Shown here: positions 27,001 through 35,764 of the stretch, one piece after another
Position numbering within the stretch: position 1 is the stretch's first letter
How the letters are laid out: the number at the start of each line of letters is the position of its first letter
The notes under the pieces: generated by a model
What the model saw: only the letters and a program-made list of their open reading frames with translations
Databases searched by the model: none
Told to the model about the DNA's origin: nothing
From: UBA2108 sp002713215
Lineage (GTDB): Bacteria > Bacteroidota > Bacteroidia > Flavobacteriales_G > Salibacteraceae
Assembly (NCBI GenBank): GCA_937891015.1
Contig: CALAPY010000019.1
Coordinates: forward strand, 12,547-76,546
Direction of reading: 5' to 3'
Length of the DNA: 64,000 nt
Made by a program: the position numbers and the translations under genes

Positions 27001-27042
27001 GACGCTTTCAGGAAGTTTATTAACTTGTTTGACAAGAAATAG
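24025..27042 (+). CDS. ABCG-type ABC transporter with TerB-like N-terminal domain
   Basis: 1005 aa in one chain. Residues ~1-145 resemble a TerB-like helical domain (LIRLLEYILADENVSEHEFQ, then LLTSAKVFNIPVDEFENCL). Residues ~150-245 are a beta-rich segment of unknown type. Residues ~250-490 form an ABC ATPase: Walker A GGSGAGKST, Q-loop GYVSQDDLLIEELTV, signature YISGGQRKRLNIALELI, Walker B LLFVDEPTSGLSS, switch His in VIHQPSSDIF. This nucleotide-domain-first order and the following ABC2 membrane domain (NRQYLLINLLEAPVLALILS, five more spans) are as in the ABCG/White family. A large loop of about 190 residues precedes the last span. Substrate unknown. It has its own consensus promoter and no obvious partner genes. 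Confidence 0.9.
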   Translation: MSEELLKALMKLFALASDVDDLNHQSRVIVENYLKQELNAQLVPTYVELYDKYIQEIHHGNQSSEEALSTENVKEVCTKINTVLEQRQKIVILIRLLEYILADENVSEHEFQFLLTSAKVFNIPVDEFENCLKFIEADSSNIPDLETVLVIDSKEATSLKKVKHLQKEGVEGVITVLKFPSVDMFLLRHFGEGNLILNGQIIFKERAYILTGGSSLRGNNLNPIFYSDIVSSFLVREEKEKIVFKASDIEYRFRTGNIGMQPFKMCEENGRLIGIMGGSGAGKSTLLNILNGNYVPNKGQVTINGINIYTDKDKIEGVIGYVSQDDLLIEELTVFQNLYYNSKLIFGKKSNEEITTLVMDLLESLGLKDTAGLKVGSPMDKYISGGQRKRLNIALELIREPSLLFVDEPTSGLSSRDSQNIMDLLKELSLKGKLIYVVIHQPSSDIFKMFDKLIILDVGGYVVYNGNPVEGIKYFKRAAKYANADNDDPSGNVNPEVIFNIIDQKVIDEYGNLTHNRKVSPEQWFQLYNENIDSKVKMVEDPPQAPEVDFNLANVFSQFKTFVTRDILSKLTNRQYLLINLLEAPVLALILSYFVRYYPFAHTDQEYIFLENENIPVYLFMAVVVSLFIGLTVAAEEIIRDQKIRKREQFLNLNRGAYLISKILIMFLISAIQTTSFLLVGNSILHVDGMFGSYFIVLFTSACFANVLGLNISASFNSAVTIYILIPFIIIPQLIFSGVLVKFDKLNPSISSKTVVPMIGEVMASRWAFEALAVNQFINNKFERHLYAHEKTLSMANYKKVYWIPELESKVSLLENSYKDPERTEEVQTTLDLVRNEVTKQNKTYPKLAYQNMEELSSIGSLSAQVFGNLRDFLRLQRTFYNKLYNKTLDDKDEVISHLRKSDEFDFGELKMKYRNNSLADLVTNKNELSKIETIKNNFVQLEDPIYRDSQSLRGHFYAPRKRVFGKYFDTLWVNVCVIWFMTILLVITLFLDAFRKFINLFDKK

Positions 27043-27063
27043 GCTCCCTTACTTCTAAACTTC

Positions 27064-27738
27064 TTATTTAAATTCCAGTTTTTTACGTTGAACAGAATTG
27101 TTAAGTTGTTTCAGAAATTCACTTCTGGAAATCAATTCGGCGCCTAACGATTCCAAGTGTTTTGTGTATACCTGGCAGTCGATAAGTCGTACTTCTAGTC
27201 CAAGCAGTCTCTTACACAGGTAATAAAGGGCTATTTTACTGGCATTGGAAACAGTCGAAAACATGGATTCACCAAAAAACACCTGCCCCATTCCAACACC
27301 ATACAATCCACCAACCAACTTACTTTGATCATCCCATACTTCAACCGAATGACACCAACCCATTTTATGTAATTCTAAATAGGCGGCTTTCATGTTTGAT
27401 GTAATCCAGGTCCCCTCCTGCCCTTCCCTACTAATCGTTCCACAGCAGTCAACTACTTTCTCGAATGCCTGGTTAAAGGTAACGGAGTACTTGTTTTGGT
27501 TAAGCACATTTCTAAAGCTCTTAGAGCGCTTAAAGTTGGCTGGATACAATACCATTCGAGGGTTTGGACACCACCATAGTATTGGATCACCTTGATTAAA
27601 CCACGGAAAAATCCCCTTCTGGTAGGCCGCCAACAACCAATCGGATTTTAAACTACCCCCAACAGCCAGCAATCCTTCATCATCTGCTTCTTCCGGATTT
27701 GGAAATTCTGCTTTATTCTCTAAATAATAAATTGGCAA
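27064..27738 (-). CDS. aat: Leucyl/phenylalanyl-tRNA--protein transferase
   Basis: Transfers Leu or Phe from its tRNA to proteins with N-terminal Lys or Arg, marking them for ClpS-ClpAP degradation (N-end rule). Family signature throughout: FPNPEEADDEGLLAVGGSLK, GIFPWFNQGDPILWWCPNPR, the acceptor region GWCHSVEVWDDQSKLVGGLY, GVGMGQVFFGESMFS and LIDCQVYTKHLESLGAELIS. 224 aa, normal. The start is TTG at 27738; no ATG suits the conserved N-terminus. Converges on the ABC transporter gene with a 21-nt gap. Confidence 0.96.
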   Translation of the reverse strand: MPIYYLENKAEFPNPEEADDEGLLAVGGSLKSDWLLAAYQKGIFPWFNQGDPILWWCPNPRMVLYPANFKRSKSFRNVLNQNKYSVTFNQAFEKVVDCCGTISREGQEGTWITSNMKAAYLELHKMGWCHSVEVWDDQSKLVGGLYGVGMGQVFFGESMFSTVSNASKIALYYLCKRLLGLEVRLIDCQVYTKHLESLGAELISRSEFLKQLNNSVQRKKLEFK

Positions 27739-27747
27739 AACATCAAT

Positions 27748-29946
27748 TTAAGCCTGATCGGCTTGTTTCTGCTCCTGTTTTCGCTTGAAATTTTCTACTT
27801 GTTCAATCAGAACCGGATCGTCGTAGTAGCCCTTTTTAAGCGAACGGTTGATTTTCATGACCATCTCATCCAGCTCTTTTGTCGAGGTATCTAAGAACTT
27901 GATTATATCCATTTGATCTTCATCAAAATCATATTTTTTCAGTAGGTCAATCAATCCCAAAATGTTGCAAACCGGTGCACGTAGCAGATGGGCATTTATA
28001 AAAGCGTACTCCATCAATTGTTTGTTTTGCTTTTCTAACTGACCCGTTCTTTCTTCCACCCTGGATTCCAGCGAATTGTTTATTCGAATAATCTCCTTTT
28101 TACTATCCTTTAATTTGACGTTCTGCTCCTCGATATGCTTTTGCTGATTTTTGACCGTAGATATATCGTGCGCCATTGCCAATAAACGATATACCTCATC
28201 ATTTTCGTTGCGAATGGGTAAAAAGGTTGCAGCTACCCAAATCTTGGTGCTCGGAAGAACAATTTGCAATTCATATTTACGGCTCACTCCCCGCAACAGA
28301 CTCGACCAGAAATTATCGTACTCCAGATGTGTAAAGTGGTTGCTCCTCAACAACAACGATTTAATGGAATAACGATAGGAGCCTTCCAAATCCTTTTTAG
28401 AAATTCCGGTGAGTTCCATGGTTCGCTCATTCATCCAGGTTATCTCCCCTTTCAAGTCATACTCAACAACCAAGTTGTGGTCGTTTATAGCATCAAGAAC
28501 ACTTCTCGATTCAGCTTGCTTTTTAGCCAAATCGACCTGCGTTGAGTTAAGATCGGCCAGGCTTTTCTCCAATTCCAATCGGCTTTTTTCAAGCGATTCG
28601 TTTTTCAACAATATCTGCTCCTTCTGAGATTCTATAAAATCATTCTTTTGAACGATTTGAAGATGCTGCTTCCTAATTATTTCTGTTTCTGTTCTTAAGC
28701 GATTGGATGAGTACGATATAGTTAATATATCTGCCGATACCTTCGCCAGGTTAATATCCTCCGGCGACCATTCTTTTTCAATTTCGGCTTGCTCACACAT
28801 TACCACCCCATGCAATTGACCATCAACAAAATAAGGTGCACACAAAACCGATTTAATCTCCTCAGAAAAAACCGCCTTTGAATAAAACTTTCTGATTTTC
28901 AGGCTATCCATTCCCTGGTTAGCTACTATAATTTCATCGTTTTCCAGTGCTTCAGTGAAATATTCAAATTCACCTAAATCCAGTTTGTAACCATCGAAGT
29001 AGTTGTTTTTGATCCGGCTATAGAGTTTAACGCACTCCATTTCCCCATCTTCAATTTTCCATATACTGGTTCTGCTTACATCGAGGGTTAAGGAGATTGT
29101 TCTGGCAATTTCTTCCAACGCACCGGTAATAATTCCCTTCTGCACAAATTCACTCTTTGCCAATTGCAGCATAATATACCCGTGCTCGGCCAGTGTCTTG
29201 TTCCTCGCCTGCATGGCAACCGACTGGTCTTCAATTACCGATTTTTGTTCTTCGAGTACCTGTTGGGTTTGGTTTAGATCCTCGTTTCGTTGATGAATTT
29301 CCTCGTTTTTCCGTTGCAGGGCTTCATTGGCTACAATCAATTCGTCCTGAAACTTGCGGGTCATTCGCTGATAAAACACAAATGCACCTATAATAATAAG
29401 GAGCAGGTATACCTGGGGAATCTTGCTATGAAAAAACTCGGACTGGGTACCAAGAACTTCCGAACTTGCTACATAGGTTTGAAGAAACACGTCGTAGGTA
29501 GCAACCACCAACACATTCATTAGCAGGCTAAAGACAAACCAGCCCTTTTCGTTGTGGTAGTTAAACAGCATAAGCGGTAATACGCTTAATGATACGGTGG
29601 TAAAAGCAAGTCCCTGAAAATTTCCCAAATCAATGTTGCCATACAAGATGGGCGGCAATATCAAAAGCATATTGGGCAAAACACTCAACAACAATCGACT
29701 GAAATTGATCAGGTTGAAATGATTGAAAATAGGAATGGAAATCAGGAGAAAGAAGAGAACCGAAAGGCTCGCAACTATAGAATGGTTCTGGTTTACATAA
29801 TTGAGGTAGAATACTCCAATGGTTATTGGAATTAGGATAACACTGATCTGATTACTCAGTATTACTTCCTTCCGGGTTAAACCAGCCAAATGCCCTTCTA
29901 TACCCGAATAGGAGACATTTTTCCATATGTTTTTAAGTGTAGTCAA
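27748..29946 (-). CDS. Membrane sensor with GAF and PAS domains; histidine-kinase core lacks ATPase domain
   Basis: 732 aa starting at TTG. Residues ~28-200 hold about six membrane spans. A long coiled coil follows (~205-255), then a GAF-like domain (~265-420; VSRTSIWKIEDGEMECVKLY), a second coiled coil, a PAS domain (~490-600; VEYDLKGEITWMNERTMELT), and a third coiled coil. Next is a DHp-like segment with His653 in EYAFINAHLLRAPVCNILGL. Only 79 residues follow, ending in a charged tail, so the HATPase_c domain (N, G1, G2 boxes) is absent. It might be phosphorylated by another kinase or signal by dimerisation (inference). The stop lies at a natural-looking end with no frameshifted kinase remnant in the 9-nt gap before aat. 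Confidence 0.85.
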   Translation of the reverse strand: MTTLKNIWKNVSYSGIEGHLAGLTRKEVILSNQISVILIPITIGVFYLNYVNQNHSIVASLSVLFFLLISIPIFNHFNLINFSRLLLSVLPNMLLILPPILYGNIDLGNFQGLAFTTVSLSVLPLMLFNYHNEKGWFVFSLLMNVLVVATYDVFLQTYVASSEVLGTQSEFFHSKIPQVYLLLIIIGAFVFYQRMTRKFQDELIVANEALQRKNEEIHQRNEDLNQTQQVLEEQKSVIEDQSVAMQARNKTLAEHGYIMLQLAKSEFVQKGIITGALEEIARTISLTLDVSRTSIWKIEDGEMECVKLYSRIKNNYFDGYKLDLGEFEYFTEALENDEIIVANQGMDSLKIRKFYSKAVFSEEIKSVLCAPYFVDGQLHGVVMCEQAEIEKEWSPEDINLAKVSADILTISYSSNRLRTETEIIRKQHLQIVQKNDFIESQKEQILLKNESLEKSRLELEKSLADLNSTQVDLAKKQAESRSVLDAINDHNLVVEYDLKGEITWMNERTMELTGISKKDLEGSYRYSIKSLLLRSNHFTHLEYDNFWSSLLRGVSRKYELQIVLPSTKIWVAATFLPIRNENDEVYRLLAMAHDISTVKNQQKHIEEQNVKLKDSKKEIIRINNSLESRVEERTGQLEKQNKQLMEYAFINAHLLRAPVCNILGLIDLLKKYDFDEDQMDIIKFLDTSTKELDEMVMKINRSLKKGYYDDPVLIEQVENFKRKQEQKQADQA

Positions 29947-30030
29947 AGCAAATGACAGACACCTGCAAATTAATAATGTTGTTTTCCTGAGATGTTGGCC
30001 AGCTAAAAAGTTATTAGCAATGAAATGTGA

Positions 30031-31647
30031 TTATAATGGAAAGTAAAAATCCTGCTTTTCGTCGGTAAATTTAAAGTCCATAACCCGCGGCCAACGCCGA
30101 TCTTCGCATTCCGATTCCCATTGGTCTAATTCTAGCATAAGTTCTTCTACCACCTTGGGCTTTTGATCAAAAAGATTATCCGATTCATAGTTGTTTCTAC
30201 TGAGATTGTATAAAACACGTGCTCCTCCCAATCGGTCTTCAATCAGCTTCCAGTCTCCTTTTCGGATTGACCTCAAATAGTCAGATCGCCAGCATATTTT
30301 ATCGTGAGCTTGCTGTTTTCGATCACCCTTGAGAATTGGAAGTAGATTTACCCCATCGTATTTTCTGTCTTGCATTAAGGGGATATCCAATAAACCCAAC
30401 ATGGTAGAATATATGTCGGTTGAAACCACCGGATGATTATAATCTATACTGTCCTCAAGCTTTCCCTCCCACTTCATTGAAAACGGAACATTTAACCCTC
30501 CTTCGAAATGGGTGAGTTTGCCTCCTTTAAGCGGAGCATTATCGGTTGCTGTTGTGTAGGTAGCCCCTCCATTATCACTCAAAAAGACGATTAAAGTGTT
30601 TTCCTCAATTCCCTGATCTTTTACCTTTTGGTTGATTCTACCTACAGCGTCATCCAGGTTTTTTATCATGGCGTAGTAAATTCTCTTGTGAGGGTCTTCT
30701 ATATGTGAATACATATTGTAGTACTTCTTCTGAGCCTGAAACGGTGTATGAGGAGCATTGAACGAAACGTAAAGAAAAAATGAGGTATCCCTGTTGGTTT
30801 CAATAAAGGCTTCTGCCTCTTCAGCAATGCGATCCGTCAAATAGCCTTCTTCATCGTACGGCATATCGTTCTTACGAATAGCACAGGTTCCACTTCTACC
30901 CTTTTCCCAAATAAACGGATCAGAGAAATCAGGACAGCTTTGATTCACAATCTCTTCTGATTCCAGGTCTTCATGGTACAAACTGAAAGCTTCGTAAAAC
31001 CCATATTGATAATCAAATCCACGGTTGATTGGAATGCTGGTTTCGCTGTACCCCAAATGCCATTTTCCCAATACGCCTGTTCGGTATCCTACCTTATGCA
31101 GAACTTCACTTAGCATTACTTCTTCTACCGGAATTCCCTGTTTTTCCATGTCTTCTTCGTAAGGTACAGAAGCTTCGTCAGCCACCAACCACGAATCGGT
31201 TGCCAGGAAATACTTAAAGAACGATTTTTCGAGCCAGTTTCTGGGATATCGCTCATGAATGTTGTTTTCGTATCCAAATCGCGATTGATTTCTACCGGTT
31301 AACAATCCGGCTCGGGAAGGGCTGCAAATGGGATTGGTAACATATCCCTCTGTAAACCGAATTCCTTCCATAGCCAGTTTGTCAATCTCGGGAGTTTGCA
31401 TGGTTGTTCCTCCATAGGTAGATACATCCATTTTCCCTAGGTCATCTGCCATAATGATTATTAAGTTGGGTCGGTTTACAGAATCTGGTAGTTGAAGTTT
31501 CTTTAGGTATTCATGTTTTGCTTGAAGCTTTTCGGGATAAGACACCATACTCCATTCGGAGGAGGTTAAAGGTTTAAGTGAAAAAAAAGCAAAAATCAAG
31601 AATAGACCTACCGGCACCAAGAACTTCCATTTCTTTCTCAAAAGCAT
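30031..31647 (-). CDS. Arylsulfatase-family sulfatase
   Basis: Type I sulfatase (family S1) with an N-terminal signal/anchor (LVPVGLFLIFAFFSL). The metal site begins with IIIMADDLGKMDVSTYGG. The Cys-type activation motif CSPSRAGLLTGR has Cys108, which must be converted to formylglycine. GVLGKWHLG, NAPHTPFQ and FLSDNGGATY are also present. Needs a formylglycine-generating enzyme, not in this window. The natural substrate is probably a sulfated glycan, common for marine Bacteroidota (inference). No SusC/SusD pair or glycoside hydrolase adjoins it, so it is not part of a visible polysaccharide-utilisation locus. Confidence 0.93.
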   Translation of the reverse strand: MLLRKKWKFLVPVGLFLIFAFFSLKPLTSSEWSMVSYPEKLQAKHEYLKKLQLPDSVNRPNLIIIMADDLGKMDVSTYGGTTMQTPEIDKLAMEGIRFTEGYVTNPICSPSRAGLLTGRNQSRFGYENNIHERYPRNWLEKSFFKYFLATDSWLVADEASVPYEEDMEKQGIPVEEVMLSEVLHKVGYRTGVLGKWHLGYSETSIPINRGFDYQYGFYEAFSLYHEDLESEEIVNQSCPDFSDPFIWEKGRSGTCAIRKNDMPYDEEGYLTDRIAEEAEAFIETNRDTSFFLYVSFNAPHTPFQAQKKYYNMYSHIEDPHKRIYYAMIKNLDDAVGRINQKVKDQGIEENTLIVFLSDNGGATYTTATDNAPLKGGKLTHFEGGLNVPFSMKWEGKLEDSIDYNHPVVSTDIYSTMLGLLDIPLMQDRKYDGVNLLPILKGDRKQQAHDKICWRSDYLRSIRKGDWKLIEDRLGGARVLYNLSRNNYESDNLFDQKPKVVEELMLELDQWESECEDRRWPRVMDFKFTDEKQDFYFPL

Positions 31648-31725
31648 AATGCAAATAAAGTGATTGCATGATTATGAGTATAAAATATATGGGCAAGTTT
31701 GACCAACAGGTGATTAATACCGGTT

Positions 31726-32559
31726 TTAAAACCGGTAGCCTACACTAACCGATAGATTTAAGGCTGCCGAGTATTCCTGGTCCAATTCAAATGTTCTTCT
31801 TCCACCTACTCCACCAAGGAAGGAAAACGCAATTTTATGTACAGGAGACAATACCAATCCATTGTAGATGTAAAATGAATTGAAAGTATAGTCTCTAGAA
31901 TTTGATTGAACAAGCGAATTGTTTCCAGTGATGGTTGTTACCAGATTCTCGGTAATAAATTTTAGTTCGCCAACCTCATAACCTAGTCCAAAAACATAAG
32001 ATGCTCTTTTTTGGCCTTTGGGATAAATAAGAATACCTAATTCGGTAGACCAAATTACCTTTCTTCCAGAATATGTAGAGGCAACGTATTCCTTTCCATT
32101 TTCATTGTCAAATCCTATTTTCACTGGAATTCTAAGCGAAAAATGCCCAGACCTAGTCATACGTTCCAGGGAAAAGTTAACGTTTCCATGAACCAAGTTA
32201 ACAAGATTGATTCCTATGATATTTTTGAATTTCACCTGCTTGTCTTGATCCGCAGCCAGTGGTTGTTGTTCTTTTATTGCAGAAACCTCTGCTGCATCTA
32301 AACTGTAGAATGCATGTTTACCATTTTTAAACGTGATATATGAAATATCCCTTTTGTAAAGAACAAATATTGAACTATCAAATTCATTCATATATAGGTA
32401 TTTGACCGCACTGGATGTTATCTCAACCACATCACAAGGAATTATTCTTCCGTTAACCGTGTATATTGTATCTTTTGACGCAAATGCGTTACTGTGCACA
32501 CCCAACTGAATGGTTATCAGACATAGGATAAGTCTAAACGGCAACTTTATTTCTAGCAT
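31726..32559 (-). CDS. Hypothetical secreted protein, probable outer-membrane beta-barrel
   Basis: 277 aa with a signal peptide (LILCLITIQLGVHSNAFA). Residues ~30-90 have a beta-rich motif seen in many Bacteroidota proteins (DTIYTVNGRIIPCDVVEITS, then YLYMN and YKRDISYITFKNGKHAFY). The C-terminal half alternates hydrophobic and polar residues in strands (YVFGLGYEVGELKFI, FNSFYIYNGLVLSPVHKIAF) and ends in Phe (VSVGYRF). That is the usual signature of a small outer-membrane barrel inserted by BAM. No function can be assigned. Confidence 0.7.
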   Translation of the reverse strand: MLEIKLPFRLILCLITIQLGVHSNAFASKDTIYTVNGRIIPCDVVEITSSAVKYLYMNEFDSSIFVLYKRDISYITFKNGKHAFYSLDAAEVSAIKEQQPLAADQDKQVKFKNIIGINLVNLVHGNVNFSLERMTRSGHFSLRIPVKIGFDNENGKEYVASTYSGRKVIWSTELGILIYPKGQKRASYVFGLGYEVGELKFITENLVTTITGNNSLVQSNSRDYTFNSFYIYNGLVLSPVHKIAFSFLGGVGGRRTFELDQEYSAALNLSVSVGYRF

Positions 32560-32755
32560 AATTCACTATAATTTATAACTCAAAAATGAAGCCTTTTCAG
32601 GAAGGTCTATTCTTGAAAACTGCAACTAAAAAAAACACCATTGCATTTTTTGCGTTTTCTAAAACAAAATGCTTAACTCAATTGAATCAGGTTTTCCTTG
32701 TGGGTATTTTGAAATAATTTAGTCGTGAAATATTCCAATTGTAAGGTTACATATC

Positions 32756-33715
32756 CTAGAACTTGCTTTTAACAATATTAAAAACACCAGCAAAAGGTTG
32801 AATCAGGTTCTGCCAGAGATTGCCTAACTTTTTGTCTTCTACCTCTCCTAAGCCATATTCAATTTTATCCACGTTCTCTGATCGGACCAATGTGCCAAAC
32901 ATCCAATCCCAAATGGCCAGCTTGGCTCCTATGTTTTTATCGTAATGTTCGGGCTTATTGCTGTGATGGATTTGATGCTGAAATGGACTAATGAATATAT
33001 ATTCCAAAAAATTGAAATATTTCAGCTTAACACTGGAGTGACGCAGGTTGGCTCCCCAAAACATAAAGACGAAGCTGAAAACGTTGGCCCCCAGGAATAA
33101 GATTTTTTCTATCTGATGATTCGACAGGTAATCGAATACGCCGGTAGTTATTCCAAAAACAAGAATCCCCTTTATGTTGTTCAGTATTAGCTCAACGGGA
33201 TGAATTCGATACTGAGTAATGGGGTTCAATGTGGTAGCCGAATGATGTACTTTATGGAACTCCCACAGCACAGGTACTTTATGCATGGTCCAATGAACTA
33301 GGTAGGTAGCAAAATCTCCTATAATGGTTATAGCGATGGTAAATAAAATCAGCGTTTGCGTTTTCGAGAGACTAAACGTTGGGTATGAAAATAAGTCGAT
33401 CAGGAATTCATTGACCCAAAAGGATAAGTACAAACCAAATATGAGATAGGGTGCCAGTAGGAATACCTTAACCAGTCCATTAAAAAACACTAGGCCATAA
33501 TCTACCCAGGCTGACCTACTCAACCAGGTTCTTTTATCAAACAAATACTTAAAAAAAGAATAGTCCTTTTTCGAGTTCCGGTACACGTAATAGGCCAACG
33601 CAACGGAGGAAATCAGGTATACGTAAAAAATTCGTTTTTCCGAATTAAGTATATACGAGACGGGCATTTTTAGTCCTTCAATTACCAACTCTAATATTTG
33701 ATTTAATTCGGACAA
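32756..33715 (-). CDS. Sterol desaturase/fatty acid hydroxylase family membrane enzyme
   Basis: Integral membrane di-iron enzyme, 319 aa, about five spans. The histidine boxes that bind iron are complete: HWTMHKVPVLWEFHKVHHS (HxxxH and HxxHH) in the middle and FQHQIHHS (HxxHH type) further on, with an isolated NLRHSSV between. Family members hydroxylate or desaturate lipids, carotenoids or sterols; the substrate here is unknown. The start is TTG at 33715, directly followed by SELNQILELV. Stands alone, divergent from the OmpL47-repeat gene. Confidence 0.9.
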   Translation of the reverse strand: MSELNQILELVIEGLKMPVSYILNSEKRIFYVYLISSVALAYYVYRNSKKDYSFFKYLFDKRTWLSRSAWVDYGLVFFNGLVKVFLLAPYLIFGLYLSFWVNEFLIDLFSYPTFSLSKTQTLILFTIAITIIGDFATYLVHWTMHKVPVLWEFHKVHHSATTLNPITQYRIHPVELILNNIKGILVFGITTGVFDYLSNHQIEKILFLGANVFSFVFMFWGANLRHSSVKLKYFNFLEYIFISPFQHQIHHSNKPEHYDKNIGAKLAIWDWMFGTLVRSENVDKIEYGLGEVEDKKLGNLWQNLIQPFAGVFNIVKSKF

Positions 33716-33910
33716 CTAACTTTTTTATGTAATTAAAAGAAGATCTTAATTTTTGATACGCGAAGGTACTACTGTTACCTGATATTCAGCCCGTATAAAT
33801 TGATCATAATCAGCATTATTAAGGGCATTCATTGTAAGAATTGATATCAAACATATTTCTAATTGTTAATTTATGCTACTTTTACCGCTATTAACGGTAA
33901 CTAAAATTCT

Positions 33911-35650
33911 ATGAAAAGTCGTTTATTATCAATTAGTTGTATTGTTTTGATCGTGTTTATGAGCCTGACTACTATGGCACAAGAGCCCGCTCAACTTACC
34001 CACGAAAATGTGGTTTACCTTAATAATGGTAATACTTATGTGCAAAAAAGCCTGCCACTTTACTTGATGTTTAGTACCACTCCAGGTGGTCAGACCTATG
34101 ATTTAAAAAGTAAGGCTACTGCCAAGTATGCCGACCCCATGTACCTTGATACGGAAGGTGTAAATTACATCAGAAGTAAATGGGCGGTTGATAAAGAATC
34201 AAAAAAAACAGCTTCTCCGCAACAGGAAATCTTGTATGAAATATACGCTGATGGTCTTCCACCTTATACCTACCACAAATTTAGTGGAGCACCAAAGTAC
34301 ACTTCAAGCAAGGTTTATTTTGGAAAGGGGCTTACCTATAGCCTTACTTCAAGGGATGCAGTTTCCGGTGTTCAAAAAGTTCATCATACAACCGGTTCCA
34401 GTTGGAGCGATTACTCTTCCGACGTTAGTATGGATACGGAAGGTGAATATACATTGTACTACTACTCACACGATAATGTAGGAAATGCGGAAAAAACAAG
34501 AAGTTCTACCTTCACGGTTGATTTAACTGCACCTACTTCCAGCCACGCCATTCAGGGGATTGTTTACAACTCAAACATTTTAGCGCCAAGCACCAAGTTT
34601 AGCTTAAGTAAATCTGATGCTTTGTCTGGCGTTCGGGTTACCCGTTATTCGTTTGACAGTGGAAGCGATCGGGTTCACGGTGGAAATATTTCTATGAGTG
34701 GATTAGCCGATGGCGATCACGTGTTGTACTACTACTCTATTGACAGAGTAAAAAATACGGAAGAGAAAAAATCATTTGCATTCTATTTGGATCGTATTCC
34801 TCCGGTGGTTGAAAACCAGGTTAATGGAGATCAATACAAAGGAAAGTACCTGTTTGTATCTAATAGAACAACCATTTCTTTCTCAGCTACAGACAACAAG
34901 GCTGGTGTAAATAAAATCTACTATCGAATTGATGGTAAAGAGAGATATGATTACTCGTCAAACATTGCTGTACCTGATGTAAAAGGGTTACATACTTTTA
35001 AGTATGACGCTACGGATAACGTTCAAAACCTGTCTCCAAACAAATACCTAACGGTGTATGTGGATAACAAGGCTCCTACTACTGGAATTCGATACGGTCG
35101 TCCTCAATTCTTCTCCAGGGACACCCTCTTTATTAATAAGGATACCAAGGTGACCTTGTTTGCTAAGGACTATGAGTCTGGTGTTCAAAAAGTAAGTTAT
35201 CAAATTGATGGTGGTGGATACAACGAGTACAGCCAGTTTACCATTCCTAATGATGGATACCACACCATCAACTTCAAGACAACAGACCGGGTAAACAATG
35301 AAGAGCAGGAAAAAACTTCAAATGTTTTTGTTGACAACAATGCTCCTACCATATACTACAACTTTAGTATTGAGCCCATTGGTGAAAAAAATGGTGATAA
35401 GATTTACCCGAATTACACCCGACTTTATTTAGGTGCTACTGATGATCACGTGGGTACACAAACCATTGAGTACAGCATTAACGATGGTGCATGGACCCTC
35501 TACTCTTCAGCAACTACACTGGATATTTCGGAAAGAAACCGTTTCTTGAAAAAGAAAATTAAATATGTGGTGAAAGTTCGAAGTAAGGACAAATTAGGAA
35601 ATACCTCTGAGGAGACCATTAACTTCTACGTTGGCCTGGCTAGCGATTAA
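33911..35650 (+). CDS. Secreted OmpL47-type beta-repeat protein
   Basis: 579 aa with signal peptide (LLSISCIVLIVFMSLTTMAQ). After a lead region to ~residue 125 there are five Ig-like/OmpL47 repeats of about 80-95 residues. Each follows the pattern 'S/T..D..SGV.K..Y..D...Y..Y', then 'YYYS.D..GN.E' and 'VD.TAPT': for example DAVSGVQKVHH and YYYSHDNVGN, DALSGVRVTRYSFD, DNKAGVNKIYYRIDG, DYESGVQKVSYQIDG. Such arrays occur in surface and secreted proteins and probably mediate adhesion or structural roles. It lacks a recognisable type IX sorting tail, so it may stay periplasmic or be surface-bound. A strong terminator follows. Confidence 0.85.
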   Translation: MKSRLLSISCIVLIVFMSLTTMAQEPAQLTHENVVYLNNGNTYVQKSLPLYLMFSTTPGGQTYDLKSKATAKYADPMYLDTEGVNYIRSKWAVDKESKKTASPQQEILYEIYADGLPPYTYHKFSGAPKYTSSKVYFGKGLTYSLTSRDAVSGVQKVHHTTGSSWSDYSSDVSMDTEGEYTLYYYSHDNVGNAEKTRSSTFTVDLTAPTSSHAIQGIVYNSNILAPSTKFSLSKSDALSGVRVTRYSFDSGSDRVHGGNISMSGLADGDHVLYYYSIDRVKNTEEKKSFAFYLDRIPPVVENQVNGDQYKGKYLFVSNRTTISFSATDNKAGVNKIYYRIDGKERYDYSSNIAVPDVKGLHTFKYDATDNVQNLSPNKYLTVYVDNKAPTTGIRYGRPQFFSRDTLFINKDTKVTLFAKDYESGVQKVSYQIDGGGYNEYSQFTIPNDGYHTINFKTTDRVNNEEQEKTSNVFVDNNAPTIYYNFSIEPIGEKNGDKIYPNYTRLYLGATDDHVGTQTIEYSINDGAWTLYSSATTLDISERNRFLKKKIKYVVKVRSKDKLGNTSEETINFYVGLASD

Positions 35651-35676
35651 GGTTTAGTTTCACAATCTAGATATTG

Positions 35677-35712
35677 AAATCCCGTCTCGGCTAAGCTGAT
35701 ACGGGATTTTTT
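35677..35712 (+). terminator. Rho-independent terminator after the OmpL47-repeat gene
   Basis: Perfect stem AAATCCCGT / ACGGGATTT with a 15-nt loop, followed by a T run, 26 nt after the stop codon. The next gene starts only about 50 nt further on. Confidence 0.85.
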
Positions 35713-35764
35713 GTTTGGATATCTGAAATTCACTATCTTTATAGACCTTGACCAAACACATAGA

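Noticed and set aside
30031..31647. Sulfatase as part of a polysaccharide-utilisation locus
   Set aside because: No SusC/SusD pair, glycoside hydrolase or regulator of that kind lies beside it.
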